Below are positions 33,332 to 46,216 of a stretch of DNA of 64,000 nucleotides, piece by piece. The stretch's first letter is position 1; each line of letters opens with the position of its first letter. The translations under genes were made by a program, and so were the position numbers. This stretch comes from Methylotenera mobilis 13 (GTDB taxonomy: Bacteria > Pseudomonadota > Gammaproteobacteria > Burkholderiales > Methylophilaceae). The stretch spans positions 2,185,093-2,249,092 of the forward strand of contig NZ_KB913035.1 in NCBI RefSeq assembly GCF_000384255.1, read 5' to 3'. Under the pieces are notes generated by a model that saw nothing but the letters and a program-made list of their open reading frames with translations, was not told where the DNA came from and did no database searches.

Positions 33332-34795
33332 ATGTCGTCGCACATCTCAAACGTCCGTCCCGCACCTGACCAAGTCATTGTTGATATTGCTAATTATGTT
33401 GCAGATTTCGAAATCAATAGCGACGAAGCATACGACACTGCACGTAACTGCCTTATGGATACATTAGGTTGTGGGTTTGAAGCGCTAGACTATCCAGCCT
33501 GTACCAAATTACTCGGTCCAGTCATTGCTGGTACAGTTGTGCCAAACGGCGCAAAAGTGCCAGGCACTAACTTTCAGCTCGACCCCATCCTTGCGGCATT
33601 CAATATCGGTGCAATGATTCGCTGGTTAGATTTTAACGACACATGGTTAGCTGCAGAATGGGGGCACCCATCCGATAATCTAGGTGGTATTTTGGCGGTG
33701 GCAGATTATATGTCGCGTAAAAATATTAGCGAAGGAAAAGCACCGCTGACGGTAAAAGACGTACTCACTGCCATGATCAAAGCGCATGAAATTCAAGGCG
33801 TACTTGCCCTTGAAAACAGCTTTAATCGTGTGGGCTTAGATCACGTTATTTTAGTGAAAATCGCCTCTACCGCTGTGGTGACCAAACTACTAGGCGGAAA
33901 TAAAGAGGATATTATCAATGCCGTTTCTAATGCGTTTGTTGACGGCCAAAGCTTACGTACTTATCGCCACAGTCCGAATACCGGCTCGCGTAAGTCTTGG
34001 GCGGCTGGCGATGCCACCTCACGCGCAGTAAGGCTTGCTTGGATGACAATGCAAGGCGAAATGGGCTATCCATCTGCGCTCACCGCAAAAACATGGGGGT
34101 TCTACGACGTGCTGTTTAAAGGCAACGCGTTTAAATTCCAACGTGCTTACGGCTCTTATGTCATGGAACAAGTGCTTTTCAAAATCTCGTTCCCTGCAGA
34201 GTTCCACGCACAAACAGCGGTGGAATGCGCCTTGCAGCTCAATAAAGAAGTCGGCAACCGTTTGCAAACTGTAGAACAAATTGCAGAAATCGACAAAATC
34301 GTCATCACAACCCATGAGTCTGCAATCCGCATTATTGATAAAACAGGGCCACTCGACAACCCTGCCGACCGCGACCATTGCATTCAGTACATGGCAGCCA
34401 TAGGCCTATTAAAAGGCAACCTGACTGCTCAAGATTACGAAGATGAAGCTGCCGCAGACCCACGCATTGATGCGATTCGTAGCAAAATGAGCTGCGTAGA
34501 AAAAGTAGAATACACCCGCGACTACCTAGACCCAGAGAAACGCTCAATCGCCAACGCCATTCAAATCTTTTTCAAAGATGGCACGAGCTCAAGCAACATT
34601 GCCGTAGAGTACCCAATTGGCCACCGCCGTCGCCGTGGCGAAGGCATCCCTGAGTTAGTAAAAAAATTCAAAGTGAATTTAGCACGCAGATTTGATACGA
34701 AGAAACAGGAAGAAATTTTAGCGTTATGCTTAGCGCAGAAAACATTAGAAACGATGCCTGTTAATACTTTTGTAGATATGCTGTGGCAAGGTTAA
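33332..34795 (+). CDS. prpD: 2-methylcitrate dehydratase
   Basis: Iron-independent MmgE/PrpD-family dehydratase of 487 residues, as in enteric PrpD (about 483). It removes water from 2-methylcitrate to give 2-methyl-cis-aconitate. Family signatures: [63 protein letters not shown] and the closing [10 protein letters not shown]. The presence of PrpD rather than AcnD/PrpF means that hydration to methylisocitrate must come from AcnB, which is encoded in the same locus. It is the last gene of the rightward run. Confidence 0.96.
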   Translation: MSSHISNVRPAPDQVIVDIANYVADFEINSDEAYDTARNCLMDTLGCGFEALDYPACTKLLGPVIAGTVVPNGAKVPGTNFQLDPILAAFNIGAMIRWLDFNDTWLAAEWGHPSDNLGGILAVADYMSRKNISEGKAPLTVKDVLTAMIKAHEIQGVLALENSFNRVGLDHVILVKIASTAVVTKLLGGNKEDIINAVSNAFVDGQSLRTYRHSPNTGSRKSWAAGDATSRAVRLAWMTMQGEMGYPSALTAKTWGFYDVLFKGNAFKFQRAYGSYVMEQVLFKISFPAEFHAQTAVECALQLNKEVGNRLQTVEQIAEIDKIVITTHESAIRIIDKTGPLDNPADRDHCIQYMAAIGLLKGNLTAQDYEDEAAADPRIDAIRSKMSCVEKVEYTRDYLDPEKRSIANAIQIFFKDGTSSSNIAVEYPIGHRRRRGEGIPELVKKFKVNLARRFDTKKQEEILALCLAQKTLETMPVNTFVDMLWQG

Positions 34796-34810
34796 TACCT
34801 TAAAGTACAG

Positions 34811-34836
34811 GTGGGCAAAAGATCACTTTTGCCCAC
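34811..34836. terminator. hairpin between convergent prpD and ung
   Basis: A perfect 11-bp stem, GTGGGCAAAAG (34811-34821) and CTTTTGCCCAC (34826-34836), with tetraloop ATCA, in the 47 bases between two convergent stop codons. It can serve both strands. Confidence 0.65.
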
Positions 34837-34842
34837 AACCGC

Positions 34843-35538
34843 TTAAACTTGCCAATCAATTGGCACTTCACCACGCCTTTTTAGGTACTCATTGATACTC
34901 GAAAATTGGTGGTTACCAAAAAAACCTCGATGTGCTGATAACGGTGATGGATGTACCGATTTCAGTACCAAATGTTTTTTCGGGTCGATCATCCCACCCT
35001 TTTTCTGGGCATAACTCCCCCACAGCACAAACACCAAGCCTTCCCGATACTGGTTTAAAGCTGCAATCGCCGCATCGGTAAAGGTTTCCCAACCCCGTTT
35101 CTGGTGTGAGCCAGCGTTTGCCATCTCCACTGTAAGTGTTGCGTTTAATAACAGCACTCCTTGATTAGCCCAAGGCGTCAAATCGCCTTTTCCTCGCATT
35201 TTAATACCAAGGTCACTTTCTATTTCTTTAAAAATATTGAGTAGCGAAGGTGGCAACGCAACGCCCTCTGGCACTGAAAAGCTCAAACCATGCGCCTGAG
35301 GCTGCCCTTTATCCTGTCCGTGATAAGGATCTTGCCCGATAATTACCACGCGCACCCTATCAAACGGCGTGTGATTAAAGGCATTAAAAATCAATGGGCT
35401 AGGTGGAAATATTGTCTTGCCAGCGGCTTTTTCCTGCTTTAAAAAAAAACGCAGTGATTGCATATAAGGCTTATCAAGCTCGTCACCTATCATCGCTTGC
35501 CATGAAGGGTGAAGTTGACCAGGTTTTTCTAGAGGCAT
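34843..35538 (-). CDS. ung: uracil-DNA glycosylase, family 1
   Basis: Removes uracil from DNA to start base-excision repair. The 231 residues include the water-activating motif GQDPYHG (aspartate D70) and the DNA-intercalation motif [13 protein letters not shown] near the C-terminus; AHGLSFSVP and [17 protein letters not shown] lie between. A single gene, convergent with prpD, with its own upstream region toward purB. Confidence 0.97.
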   Translation of the reverse strand: MPLEKPGQLHPSWQAMIGDELDKPYMQSLRFFLKQEKAAGKTIFPPSPLIFNAFNHTPFDRVRVVIIGQDPYHGQDKGQPQAHGLSFSVPEGVALPPSLLNIFKEIESDLGIKMRGKGDLTPWANQGVLLLNATLTVEMANAGSHQKRGWETFTDAAIAALNQYREGLVFVLWGSYAQKKGGMIDPKKHLVLKSVHPSPLSAHRGFFGNHQFSSINEYLKRRGEVPIDWQV

Positions 35539-35742
35539 TTTAAAGTCAGAGTGATGAAGATAGAATAATTATAGTCCGAAGTGGCCTGCTCATTTTATGT
35601 GACAAATACTTAGCTAGACTATCCGTCTCTTAAATATTAACTTGCCTACCTGGCGCCGGTAGATAATTTACAACTTACGTACGAAATTCTTAACAATAAA
35701 TCACTAGTATTAAGTAGAGGGTGAGAATAGCTACATAAATAA

Positions 35743-37188
<1,446 letters not shown>

Positions 37189-37210
37189 GTTTAAATGCAT
37201 TTAAAAACTA

Positions 37211-37248
37211 ATGACAAGGCGCTGACTCTTGAATAGGCGCTTTGTCAT
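37211..37248 (+). terminator. hairpin overlapping the tamA start
   Basis: ATGACAAGGCGC (37211-37222) and GCGCTTTGTCAT (37237-37248) pair over 12 bases with one G-U. It lies 22 bases after purB and contains the TTG start of tamA in its loop. It may end part of the purB transcripts or limit tamA translation. Confidence 0.5.
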
Positions 37249-38986
37249 CTACGTGTATTTTTTATACGTGATTTTTTTCTGTGGGGGCGGGGTCGCATAT
37301 GCGGATAATAATAGCTACCAAGTAGAAATTGAAGCACCCTCCCCGCTAGCAACATTGCTAAAGAATCATCTCGATATCATCAAATGGCGTCAAAATCCAC
37401 GCATGTCACCTGGCGAGTGGAAGCGCCTATCCACAGAAGCCCATCAACAAATCAGAGACTTACTGGCAACAGAAGGTTACTTTTCACCAAATATCAACCT
37501 GCAAGCCACACAAAATAACAGCGAACATATTGCTAAATTTATGATTGAGCCGGGCAATCCTGCTGTAATAGACAAGGTAGACATCACTTTCACTGGCGAC
37601 ATTACACAGCAACCAGCTAAATCGTCGCCGAGCCAGCAACAAATTCGTGATGAATGGCTACTAAAATCTGGCATGACATTCACTCAGACCGCTTGGTCAG
37701 ATGCAAAGCGCAACTTACTGAGCAAGCTATTGGTTAACCGTTATCCAAATGCAACCATTACGGACACCAAGGCAATCATCGATGCCAATCAACAAACGGC
37801 ATCATTGCAAATCAGCGTGGATAGTGGAAGCACAGTACATTTTGGCGACATACAAATTGAAGGCCTGCAACGCTACCCTGAAAGCATCATCCACAACCTT
37901 AACCCGATTAAACCTAATGAGGTTTATAGCCAAGCACAGTTACTCACTTTTCAAACCCGTTTACAAGAGAGCGGCTATTTCCGTGTGGTAGAAGTCACCT
38001 CAGATGCTAGAGCTGCTTCTCAAGAAAACAACTTGGCGCCAATTAAAGTAAGAGTTGATGAAAATCAATCCATTAAACTCAGCACAGGCGTGGGTTACAG
38101 CACCAATACTGGCGCACGTACTCAACTGACCGTAGATCACTTAAACTTGTTTAACCGTAATTGGCGGATGACTTCCAGCCTCAGGCTAGAAGAAAAACTA
38201 CAATCGATCTCAGGTGTCATTCGGCTACCAACAACAAAAAATGGTTATCGCGATAGTGCCAACGCCGCCACAACACGCACAGAGATTGAAGGACAAACAA
38301 CCACAGTCACACAAGCAGGTGTGAAGCGCGCGTGGGGAACACTTAAACGTGAGCAATATGTTGGGGCCAATGTACTGTCTGAACACGTTAAGCTAGATAG
38401 TGCAGAATCATCCGATAATTATGCAGCGACGCTAGGCTACGGCATTACATTAAGACGCACTGATAACAACTTAAACCCTTCACGAGGTTATTTATTTAAC
38501 GCTCAGTTTAATGGCGCACCGTTAGCATCGCTTTCCAATGGTACTTTCTTGCAAAGCTACTTTAAAACACAGGCTTATTACCCCATTACCAAAAGCACAC
38601 AACTCATCGCCCGTGCTGAAATAGGGATGGTGAATGGTAAAAATAGCGCACCAGCAGCTTTTCTATTCCGCGCAGGCGGTGATCAATCGGTACGTGGTTA
38701 CGGCTTTCAAAGCTTAGGCGTCACTGAAGGCGATGCGATTGTGGGTGGGCGCTATCTGGCCACTGGCAGTATTGAAATCATTCAATGGCTAACACCCGAG
38801 TGGGGAGCAGCAATATTTACTGACTTTGGTAATGCCGCTAACACCATTAAAGATTTAAAGCCTGTTTATGGATACGGCTTAGGAGCCAGATGGAAAAGCC
38901 CTGTCGGCCCGATTGGTGCTGACATTGCCTACGGACAGGAAACAGACGAATATCGCATGCATTTCAATATCGGGGTGGTATTCTAA
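37229..38986 (+). CDS. tamA: outer-membrane translocation and assembly module TamA
   Basis: A BamA/Omp85-family outer-membrane protein of 585 residues that works with TamB in assembling outer-membrane proteins or moving lipids. A signal peptide covers about residues 1-25 (ending AYA); POTRA domains follow to about residue 260 (the last one contains GDIQIEGLQRYPESIIHNL); the beta-barrel starts near IKLSTGVGYSTNTGART and holds the FRAGGDQSVRGYGFQSLG loop with the VRGY-type motif. The stop overlaps the tamB start (TAATG). The start is taken at TTG 37229, which gives a full signal peptide; no better codon exists. Confidence 0.93.
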   Translation: MNRRFVIYVYFLYVIFFCGGGVAYADNNSYQVEIEAPSPLATLLKNHLDIIKWRQNPRMSPGEWKRLSTEAHQQIRDLLATEGYFSPNINLQATQNNSEHIAKFMIEPGNPAVIDKVDITFTGDITQQPAKSSPSQQQIRDEWLLKSGMTFTQTAWSDAKRNLLSKLLVNRYPNATITDTKAIIDANQQTASLQISVDSGSTVHFGDIQIEGLQRYPESIIHNLNPIKPNEVYSQAQLLTFQTRLQESGYFRVVEVTSDARAASQENNLAPIKVRVDENQSIKLSTGVGYSTNTGARTQLTVDHLNLFNRNWRMTSSLRLEEKLQSISGVIRLPTTKNGYRDSANAATTRTEIEGQTTTVTQAGVKRAWGTLKREQYVGANVLSEHVKLDSAESSDNYAATLGYGITLRRTDNNLNPSRGYLFNAQFNGAPLASLSNGTFLQSYFKTQAYYPITKSTQLIARAEIGMVNGKNSAPAAFLFRAGGDQSVRGYGFQSLGVTEGDAIVGGRYLATGSIEIIQWLTPEWGAAIFTDFGNAANTIKDLKPVYGYGLGARWKSPVGPIGADIAYGQETDEYRMHFNIGVVF

Positions 38987-41900
38987 TGAGACGCTACCTG
39001 CAAATTCTACTGGTGAGCATTGCCTTATTGTTATTTCCCTCTGCGCATAGTGAATCAACCATTAGTGTCAGCACCAGCTTAGATACTTTTAGCTACGACC
39101 TAGACAGCATCCACCTAAAACTAGAAAAACTCAGCACTCGCTGGCAGCTTTCGCCTTTTGGTGAGGGTGATTTACTCATAGAACAATTAAAAGCAAAGCG
39201 CCTGATTATTACCGTTAAAAATAGCGACACTGAATCTACAGAGTCGCCATTACCTAAAAGTATCAAACTGCCGTTTCCCATTACTATTGAACAGTCAGAA
39301 ATCAACGAAGTGATTGTTGTCACAGGGGAAGATAGGCAGATCTTTCATAACGTAAAATTGAATTTTGAGGGTAATGCAAAAACGCTCAAACTGAATTTGT
39401 CTCATGCTACTACCCCGTGGGGAGAAGCATCAGCATACGTCAATATGAGCGCAACCAAACCATTTAACCTATCAGGTGATGTTTCACTCAAAAAAACAAA
39501 TACGGATTACCCTTATGATGTAAAAGCGCAACTTAGTGGTAATCTCAACACCATCAACATCCATTCAACATCATGGTTAGCACTACAAGATGGAAAAATA
39601 AATCTATTAAAATCAGCGACTAAACAAGCAGGTGCACAAATCATCATTGATGCACAGCTTGAGCTGAACAAAAACTATGCAATACATGTACGCGGCCAAC
39701 TTCTGGAGCTATCTCCTGCTCGTTTAGGCAACTATCCAGAGGCATTGCTCAATGTAGATGTAAAGCTAGATGGCGCACTAAAACCATCACTAAATGCAGC
39801 GCTCACCATCACAACACATGATAGCGTTTGGCAACAACAAGCTGTATCAGGTTCAGTAACCGCACAATTAATTGACCAAACACTGGAACAAGTATCGTTT
39901 GCAGTGAGTATTGCCAACAATCAAATGAAAGGCACTGGAAACATTAGTAAAGAAAACATGCACTTAGCATGGCAGGCAGATTTACCTGACATGAGTAAAC
40001 TTGATGAAGCCTACGCTGGGCAAGTAAGTGCAAACGGCACTATTGATGGTGCCATTGATAACCCATCAGCCACACTCAAATTACTCGCCCAGAAACTACG
40101 CCTGTCTAAAGACTTACAGATTGAGCACTTAACAGGTGAAGCGAACATGACAGCTGGTGAAAACGGTACTACAGCCGCAAATATTGAAGCACAAACAATC
40201 AAGTACGGGAGCTACGCCCCTATCAATGGCAATATCTCACTGAAGGGCACACAAGCTGACCATACCATCACCATTACCGCAGAAAACAAAGACAATAAAT
40301 TACAAAGCACACTCAAAGGTGGCATTCAACTTAATCAATCCACAGCAAAAAAACAGTGGTTAGGGTTATTGCAACAACTTGATTACGTAGGAGGCACACC
40401 TATCAAACTTAAAGACCCTGCCCCGCTCAGTGCGGATATTGAGCAGGTATCACTCAAACAAGCATTACTCACACTGAAAAATGGCGCTATTAATATCGAA
40501 CACCTACATATAGGCAACGGCATATTAGAAAGCAAAGGTTCTCTAGAGAAGATAACTTTAGATGACTTACCGCCTAACATATTGCAACTACCAACTACGC
40601 TGAGCAGTAATGCAGTATTTTCAGGAAAATGGTCACTTGAAACTAGAGAGACAATCAATGCTCACTTCAGTTTGTGGCGTGATAGTGGCGATATCACTTT
40701 TAAAAAATCAGACGGCACATCGTTACCATTGGGCTTATCAGAGGTAAAAGCAGAACTTAATGTTACCAACAATGCGTTAGCTGCTAAGGTCAATTTAAAT
40801 GGTAAAAATATTGGCACACTGAATGCTGAAACATCAACCCGACTCACCAAAACGGATTCAGGCTTTAGCTTACACAATAACGCACCTTTTAAATTAACTA
40901 GCAATGCCCAACTCAATACATTGCTGTGGCTTCCCATGCCATCATCCATGTTGGATGCCGACCTTGATGGCAAAATAACGCTCACCGCAAACGCGAACGG
41001 CACAATTGAACATCCTAATCTGAGTGGCAGCATTGATGGCGAAAAAATCAGTTTCAACCTGCCCTCAGAGGGGATTCAATTAAGCAATGGTATATTTCAA
41101 GCACGCTTTGAAAATGAGCAGCTACACATTGAACAAATGATCTGGCAAGGCGGCTCAGGCAACCTAAGTGCAAACGGCTGGTTAAGGCTTAACCATGGCA
41201 AACCAACCATAGACCTCGCTTGGACAGCAGATCAATTTACGATACTTTCCAGAGCAGATCGTCTGCTCACGCTTAGCGGTACAGGTAAAACCATGCTCGC
41301 TGACAGCTTACTCAACATTTCGGGTGATTTCACCGTCAACAAAGGCCTGATCGAACTCGCACAAGAAGATACGCCTACGCTAGGTGATGATGTTGTGATT
41401 TTAGGACAAGCCGTTGTAGAAAAAGAAACCTCATTACAAATTCTACTCAATGGTTTACATATCAAATTAGGTAATGACTTTACCCTGCGTGGACGTGGTT
41501 TAGACGCACAATTAACAGGTGAGTTAACACTAACAGGCCTCACCGAATATAGACCTTATACCGAAGGTAGCATCAATGTCGAAAAAGGCACATTCATGGC
41601 TTACGGCCAGATTTTAACGATTGAACGCGGCATTTTAAATTTCAATGGTCCAATGGATAACCCAGGCCTCAATATCCGCGCTATGCGTAATAGTAAACCA
41701 GTCAATGCAGGGGTTGAAATAACAGGGAGTGCAACCATTCCGATAGTGAAACTAGTCTCAGATCCCAACGTACCAGAAACAGATAAGCTCGCATGGTTAG
41801 TATTAGGGCATGGCACAGAACAAGCAGGTAAAAATGATTTTGCAATACTCTCACTCGCCGCTGGTGCACTATTCTCACAAGGACAATCTGTACCGCTACA

Positions 41901-42144
41901 AAGCCAAATAGCGCGCGCTGCGGGGCTAGATGAGTTTAGCTTTGCTGGTGGAGATGCAGAAAACGCATCACTTACACTAGGTAAACGACTCAGCTCACAA
42001 CTGTATCTCAGTTACGCAAAAAGTATCAGCAGCTTACAAGATGTCGCCAGACTCACCTTCAACATCACGCCACGCTGGGCATTACGTGCTGAAGCTGGCA
42101 ATGAAAGTGCTGTCGATGTGTTATATACTTTCAGCTTCAAGTAA
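38986..42144 (+). CDS. tamB: translocation and assembly module TamB
   Basis: Partner of TamA: an AsmA/DUF490-type protein anchored in the inner membrane and reaching through the periplasm as a beta-taco fold. At 1052 residues it is on the short side of the family (E. coli has about 1260). The N-terminus is a signal anchor (LQILLVSIALLLFPSAHS); the middle is repetitive beta-sheet; the C-terminal DUF490 domain is clear from ERGILNFNGPMDNPGLNI, KLVSDPNVPETDKLAWLVLG and the final LYLSYAKSI...VLYTFSFK. Coupled to tamA by a TAATG overlap. Confidence 0.93.
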   Translation: MRRYLQILLVSIALLLFPSAHSESTISVSTSLDTFSYDLDSIHLKLEKLSTRWQLSPFGEGDLLIEQLKAKRLIITVKNSDTESTESPLPKSIKLPFPITIEQSEINEVIVVTGEDRQIFHNVKLNFEGNAKTLKLNLSHATTPWGEASAYVNMSATKPFNLSGDVSLKKTNTDYPYDVKAQLSGNLNTINIHSTSWLALQDGKINLLKSATKQAGAQIIIDAQLELNKNYAIHVRGQLLELSPARLGNYPEALLNVDVKLDGALKPSLNAALTITTHDSVWQQQAVSGSVTAQLIDQTLEQVSFAVSIANNQMKGTGNISKENMHLAWQADLPDMSKLDEAYAGQVSANGTIDGAIDNPSATLKLLAQKLRLSKDLQIEHLTGEANMTAGENGTTAANIEAQTIKYGSYAPINGNISLKGTQADHTITITAENKDNKLQSTLKGGIQLNQSTAKKQWLGLLQQLDYVGGTPIKLKDPAPLSADIEQVSLKQALLTLKNGAINIEHLHIGNGILESKGSLEKITLDDLPPNILQLPTTLSSNAVFSGKWSLETRETINAHFSLWRDSGDITFKKSDGTSLPLGLSEVKAELNVTNNALAAKVNLNGKNIGTLNAETSTRLTKTDSGFSLHNNAPFKLTSNAQLNTLLWLPMPSSMLDADLDGKITLTANANGTIEHPNLSGSIDGEKISFNLPSEGIQLSNGIFQARFENEQLHIEQMIWQGGSGNLSANGWLRLNHGKPTIDLAWTADQFTILSRADRLLTLSGTGKTMLADSLLNISGDFTVNKGLIELAQEDTPTLGDDVVILGQAVVEKETSLQILLNGLHIKLGNDFTLRGRGLDAQLTGELTLTGLTEYRPYTEGSINVEKGTFMAYGQILTIERGILNFNGPMDNPGLNIRAMRNSKPVNAGVEITGSATIPIVKLVSDPNVPETDKLAWLVLGHGTEQAGKNDFAILSLAAGALFSQGQSVPLQSQIARAAGLDEFSFAGGDAENASLTLGKRLSSQLYLSYAKSISSLQDVARLTFNITPRWALRAEAGNESAVDVLYTFSFK

Positions 42145-42161
42145 GATTTGGATTCAAACGT

Positions 42162-43579
<1,418 letters not shown>

Positions 43580-43581
43580 AA

Positions 43582-44307
43582 ATGGCCAATTTACATCTAG
43601 ATGCTAGGCAGTTTTTGAGAAGCACGCGAACCGCTATACTCTCAACTCATTCGGCAAAATTTGAAGGCTATCCATTTGGCTCGGTCGCACCGTTTGTATT
43701 AGATCACCAATGCCAACCCATCATATTAATTAGCAACATTGCAGAACACACCAAAAATATCGCCGCTAATCCTAAAGTATCATTACTAGTCTTTGCAGGG
43801 GCCGAAGACTTACAAGCGAATGCAAGGCTCACGTTGCTAGGTAGCGCCAATGCAATCGATAAAAACGAAGATGCTAACTTACGCGAGCGGTATTTACGTT
43901 ACCTACCACAAGCGAGCGGCTATTTTGATATGCATGATTTTGCTTTTTATCGTATAAAAATTGAAACAGCGCGCTATATCGCTGGTTTTGGAAAGATGGG
44001 CTGGATATCGGGTGATGATTTAATTAATGACATCCCTACAGAGGCATTACTCGCGAATCAGGAAGCACAAATTATTGCACACATGAATGCTGACCATGCC
44101 GATAGCCTAGTCCGTTATTGTCAGCACGTGCACGGTGTCAAAGCCCAAAATGCAACCATGCTAGGAATAGATTGCGATGGCTTTGATGTCAACGCCACTG
44201 TTGGCGAGAAAACGACGACTTTGCGCTTTGACTTTGAAACAAAAATCCATGATGCCCAATCTGCCAGAGCGGCATTAGTGAGCCTCTCAAAATCAGTCAA
44301 CCTTTAA
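43582..44307 (+). CDS. HugZ-like split-barrel protein with DUF2470
   Basis: 241 residues: an N-terminal FMN-binding split-barrel of the pyridoxamine-phosphate-oxidase-related type (LRSTRTAILSTHSAKFEGYPFGSVAPF) and a C-terminal DUF2470 domain (EAQIIAHMNADHADSLVRYC). This layout is that of HugZ/HutZ haem oxygenases and related proteins. Some relatives bind FMN rather than haem, and no haem-uptake gene is near, so degradation of haem is a possibility only. It follows wrbA by two bases, which suggests a redox setting. Confidence 0.88.
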   Translation: MANLHLDARQFLRSTRTAILSTHSAKFEGYPFGSVAPFVLDHQCQPIILISNIAEHTKNIAANPKVSLLVFAGAEDLQANARLTLLGSANAIDKNEDANLRERYLRYLPQASGYFDMHDFAFYRIKIETARYIAGFGKMGWISGDDLINDIPTEALLANQEAQIIAHMNADHADSLVRYCQHVHGVKAQNATMLGIDCDGFDVNATVGEKTTTLRFDFETKIHDAQSARAALVSLSKSVNL

Positions 44308-44312
44308 AAAAC

Positions 44313-44681
44313 GTGAATAAAATCAACATGCTTAACAAACTTCAACTGGGTGCTTCGATTAGCCTCATCTCACTTATTTTACTCACACTCGCATGGGAAA
44401 CTATTTTAGCGCCATTAAAACCTGGCGGCTCACTACTCATGCTCAAGACTTTACCGCTATTACTGCCTTTGTTTGGCATTTTGCGAGGCAAACGCTACAC
44501 CTACCAATGGTCGTGTATGTTCATCTTATTTTACTTCACTGAAGGTGCGGTTCGCGCTTGGGCTGATACAGGTCTTTCTGCCAAACTTGCCCTACTAGAA
44601 GTTATCCTAACAATCTTATTTTTTACATGTACGATTTTTTACGCACGACTAACACGTCAACCGAAGCAAATCAGTGTATAA
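44313..44681 (+). CDS. DUF2069 membrane protein
   Basis: 122 residues with four membrane helices and the family's features: LAWETILAPL, then LPLLLPLFGILRGKRYTYQW and LFYFTEGAVRAWAD. DUF2069 genes are commonly found beside wrbA, as here, but their function is unknown. The start is taken at GTG 44313; ATG 44328 would remove five residues. Neither has a clear ribosome site. Confidence 0.85.
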   Translation: MNKINMLNKLQLGASISLISLILLTLAWETILAPLKPGGSLLMLKTLPLLLPLFGILRGKRYTYQWSCMFILFYFTEGAVRAWADTGLSAKLALLEVILTILFFTCTIFYARLTRQPKQISV

Positions 44682-44778
44682 ATCATGTCAACAAGCATAA
44701 GTTTTTATATCCATACCGCGCCAAACATGCCGTCTTCTACTATAATTTAGTCATGAATATACTATTAGCAAGTTACGC

Positions 44779-45522
44779 ATGAAAATACTGCTCTCAAACG
44801 ATGATGGCTACTTCGCACCAGGCTTAAATATACTGGCAGAACATATTGCAAAAATTGCAGATATTACAGTCGTAGCCCCTGAAAGAAACAGGAGTGGCGC
44901 AAGCAACTCCCTCACGCTTGATCGTCCATTAAGCGTAAAAAAAGCATCTAACGGCTTCTTTTATGTCAACGGCACACCAACAGACTGTGTACATATTGCA
45001 CTAACAGGGCTTATGGATACCATGCCAGACATGGTGATTAGTGGGATTAATGATGGTGCCAATATGGGAGACGATACGATCTACTCAGGCACTGTTGCTG
45101 CGGCCATGGAAGGCTATTTACTTGGTATACCATCCATTGCAGTATCAATGTCCCAACACAACTCGACACACTTTGAAACCGCAGCAAGAGTTGCTGTTGA
45201 ACTTATTCAGCACTATCAAAAAACTGGATTCAGCTCACCAACTTTGCTTAATGTGAATGTGCCTGACATCCCTTATGAAGCACTGCAAGGTAGAACGGTA
45301 ACACGCTTAGGAAAACGCCACAAAGCAGAGCCGGTTGTTCAGCTCAAAACGCCTCGTAACGAAACAGTCTACTGGGTTGGTGCTGCTGGCCAACCAAATG
45401 ACGGCGGTTTAGGCACAGACTTTCATGCGATTGCAAACCAACAAGTGTCTATTTCTCCCATTCAAGTTGATCTAACCTGCCATGCACAGCTGAATGATAT
45501 AAAACAATGGTTATCTAGCTAA
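44779..45522 (+). CDS. surE: 5'/3'-nucleotidase SurE
   Basis: A metal-dependent phosphatase for nucleoside monophosphates and short polyphosphates, linked to stationary-phase survival. 247 residues; the N-terminus [15 protein letters not shown] has the metal-binding D8-D9 pair; [19 protein letters not shown] and [19 protein letters not shown] are family hallmarks. It heads the surE-pcm-nlpD run. Confidence 0.97.
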   Translation: MKILLSNDDGYFAPGLNILAEHIAKIADITVVAPERNRSGASNSLTLDRPLSVKKASNGFFYVNGTPTDCVHIALTGLMDTMPDMVISGINDGANMGDDTIYSGTVAAAMEGYLLGIPSIAVSMSQHNSTHFETAARVAVELIQHYQKTGFSSPTLLNVNVPDIPYEALQGRTVTRLGKRHKAEPVVQLKTPRNETVYWVGAAGQPNDGGLGTDFHAIANQQVSISPIQVDLTCHAQLNDIKQWLSS

Positions 45523-45541
45523 CAACACTGGAAATAAAATC

Positions 45542-46216
45542 TTGGCACTCATTAGATCATCACAAGCTGGTATTGGCATGACATCACAACGTACGCGTGA
45601 TCGCATGCTAAATCGTCTGCGTGAACAAGGCATTAAAGATGAGGTGGTACTCTCAGCGATAGGTAGTATTCCTCGTCATATATTTGTAGATGAAGCGCTC
45701 TCTATTCGCGCCTATGAAGACGTATCGTTGCCAATTGGATTTGGTCAAACTATTTCCCAACCCTACATTGTCGCACGCATGTCTGAACTGCTACGCAATG
45801 GTCAATCGATAGAAAAAGCACTAGAAATTGGAACAGGCTGCGGCTATCAAACGGCAGTTTTGTCAAAATTGGCAAAAGAAGTCTACTCGGTAGAACGCAT
45901 TCGGCCTTTGGTTTTAAAAGCACGCGACCATCTACGCCAACTAAAATGCATCAACGTTAAGCTAGACCACGCTGACGGCAACATGGGACTTGCACAATTA
46001 GCACCGTTTGATGCCATTATCGTCACAGCGGCAGCGAGCCATATTCCGCAAGAGTTATTAACACAGCTAGCGATTGGCGGTCGCTTGGTCATTCCTGTCG
46101 GCACTGATGAACAAATTTTATATCTGGTAGAGCGCGTCTCTACAAACGATTACCATCAAACACAATTAGAGCCTGTAAAGTTTGTTCCATTACTAGGTGG
46201 CACCAGTTCACAATGA
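45542..46216 (+). CDS. pcm: protein-L-isoaspartate O-methyltransferase
   Basis: Repairs isoaspartyl damage by methylating the abnormal carboxyl with S-adenosylmethionine. 224 residues with [13 protein letters not shown] at the start, the substrate loop [10 protein letters not shown] and the cofactor motif [26 protein letters not shown]. The start is TTG 45542, with GGAAAT upstream; an ATG at 45578 would trim 12 residues but has no ribosome site. It overlaps nlpD by four bases (ATGA). surE-pcm-nlpD is the enteric order. Confidence 0.96.
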   Translation: MALIRSSQAGIGMTSQRTRDRMLNRLREQGIKDEVVLSAIGSIPRHIFVDEALSIRAYEDVSLPIGFGQTISQPYIVARMSELLRNGQSIEKALEIGTGCGYQTAVLSKLAKEVYSVERIRPLVLKARDHLRQLKCINVKLDHADGNMGLAQLAPFDAIIVTAAASHIPQELLTQLAIGGRLVIPVGTDEQILYLVERVSTNDYHQTQLEPVKFVPLLGGTSSQ

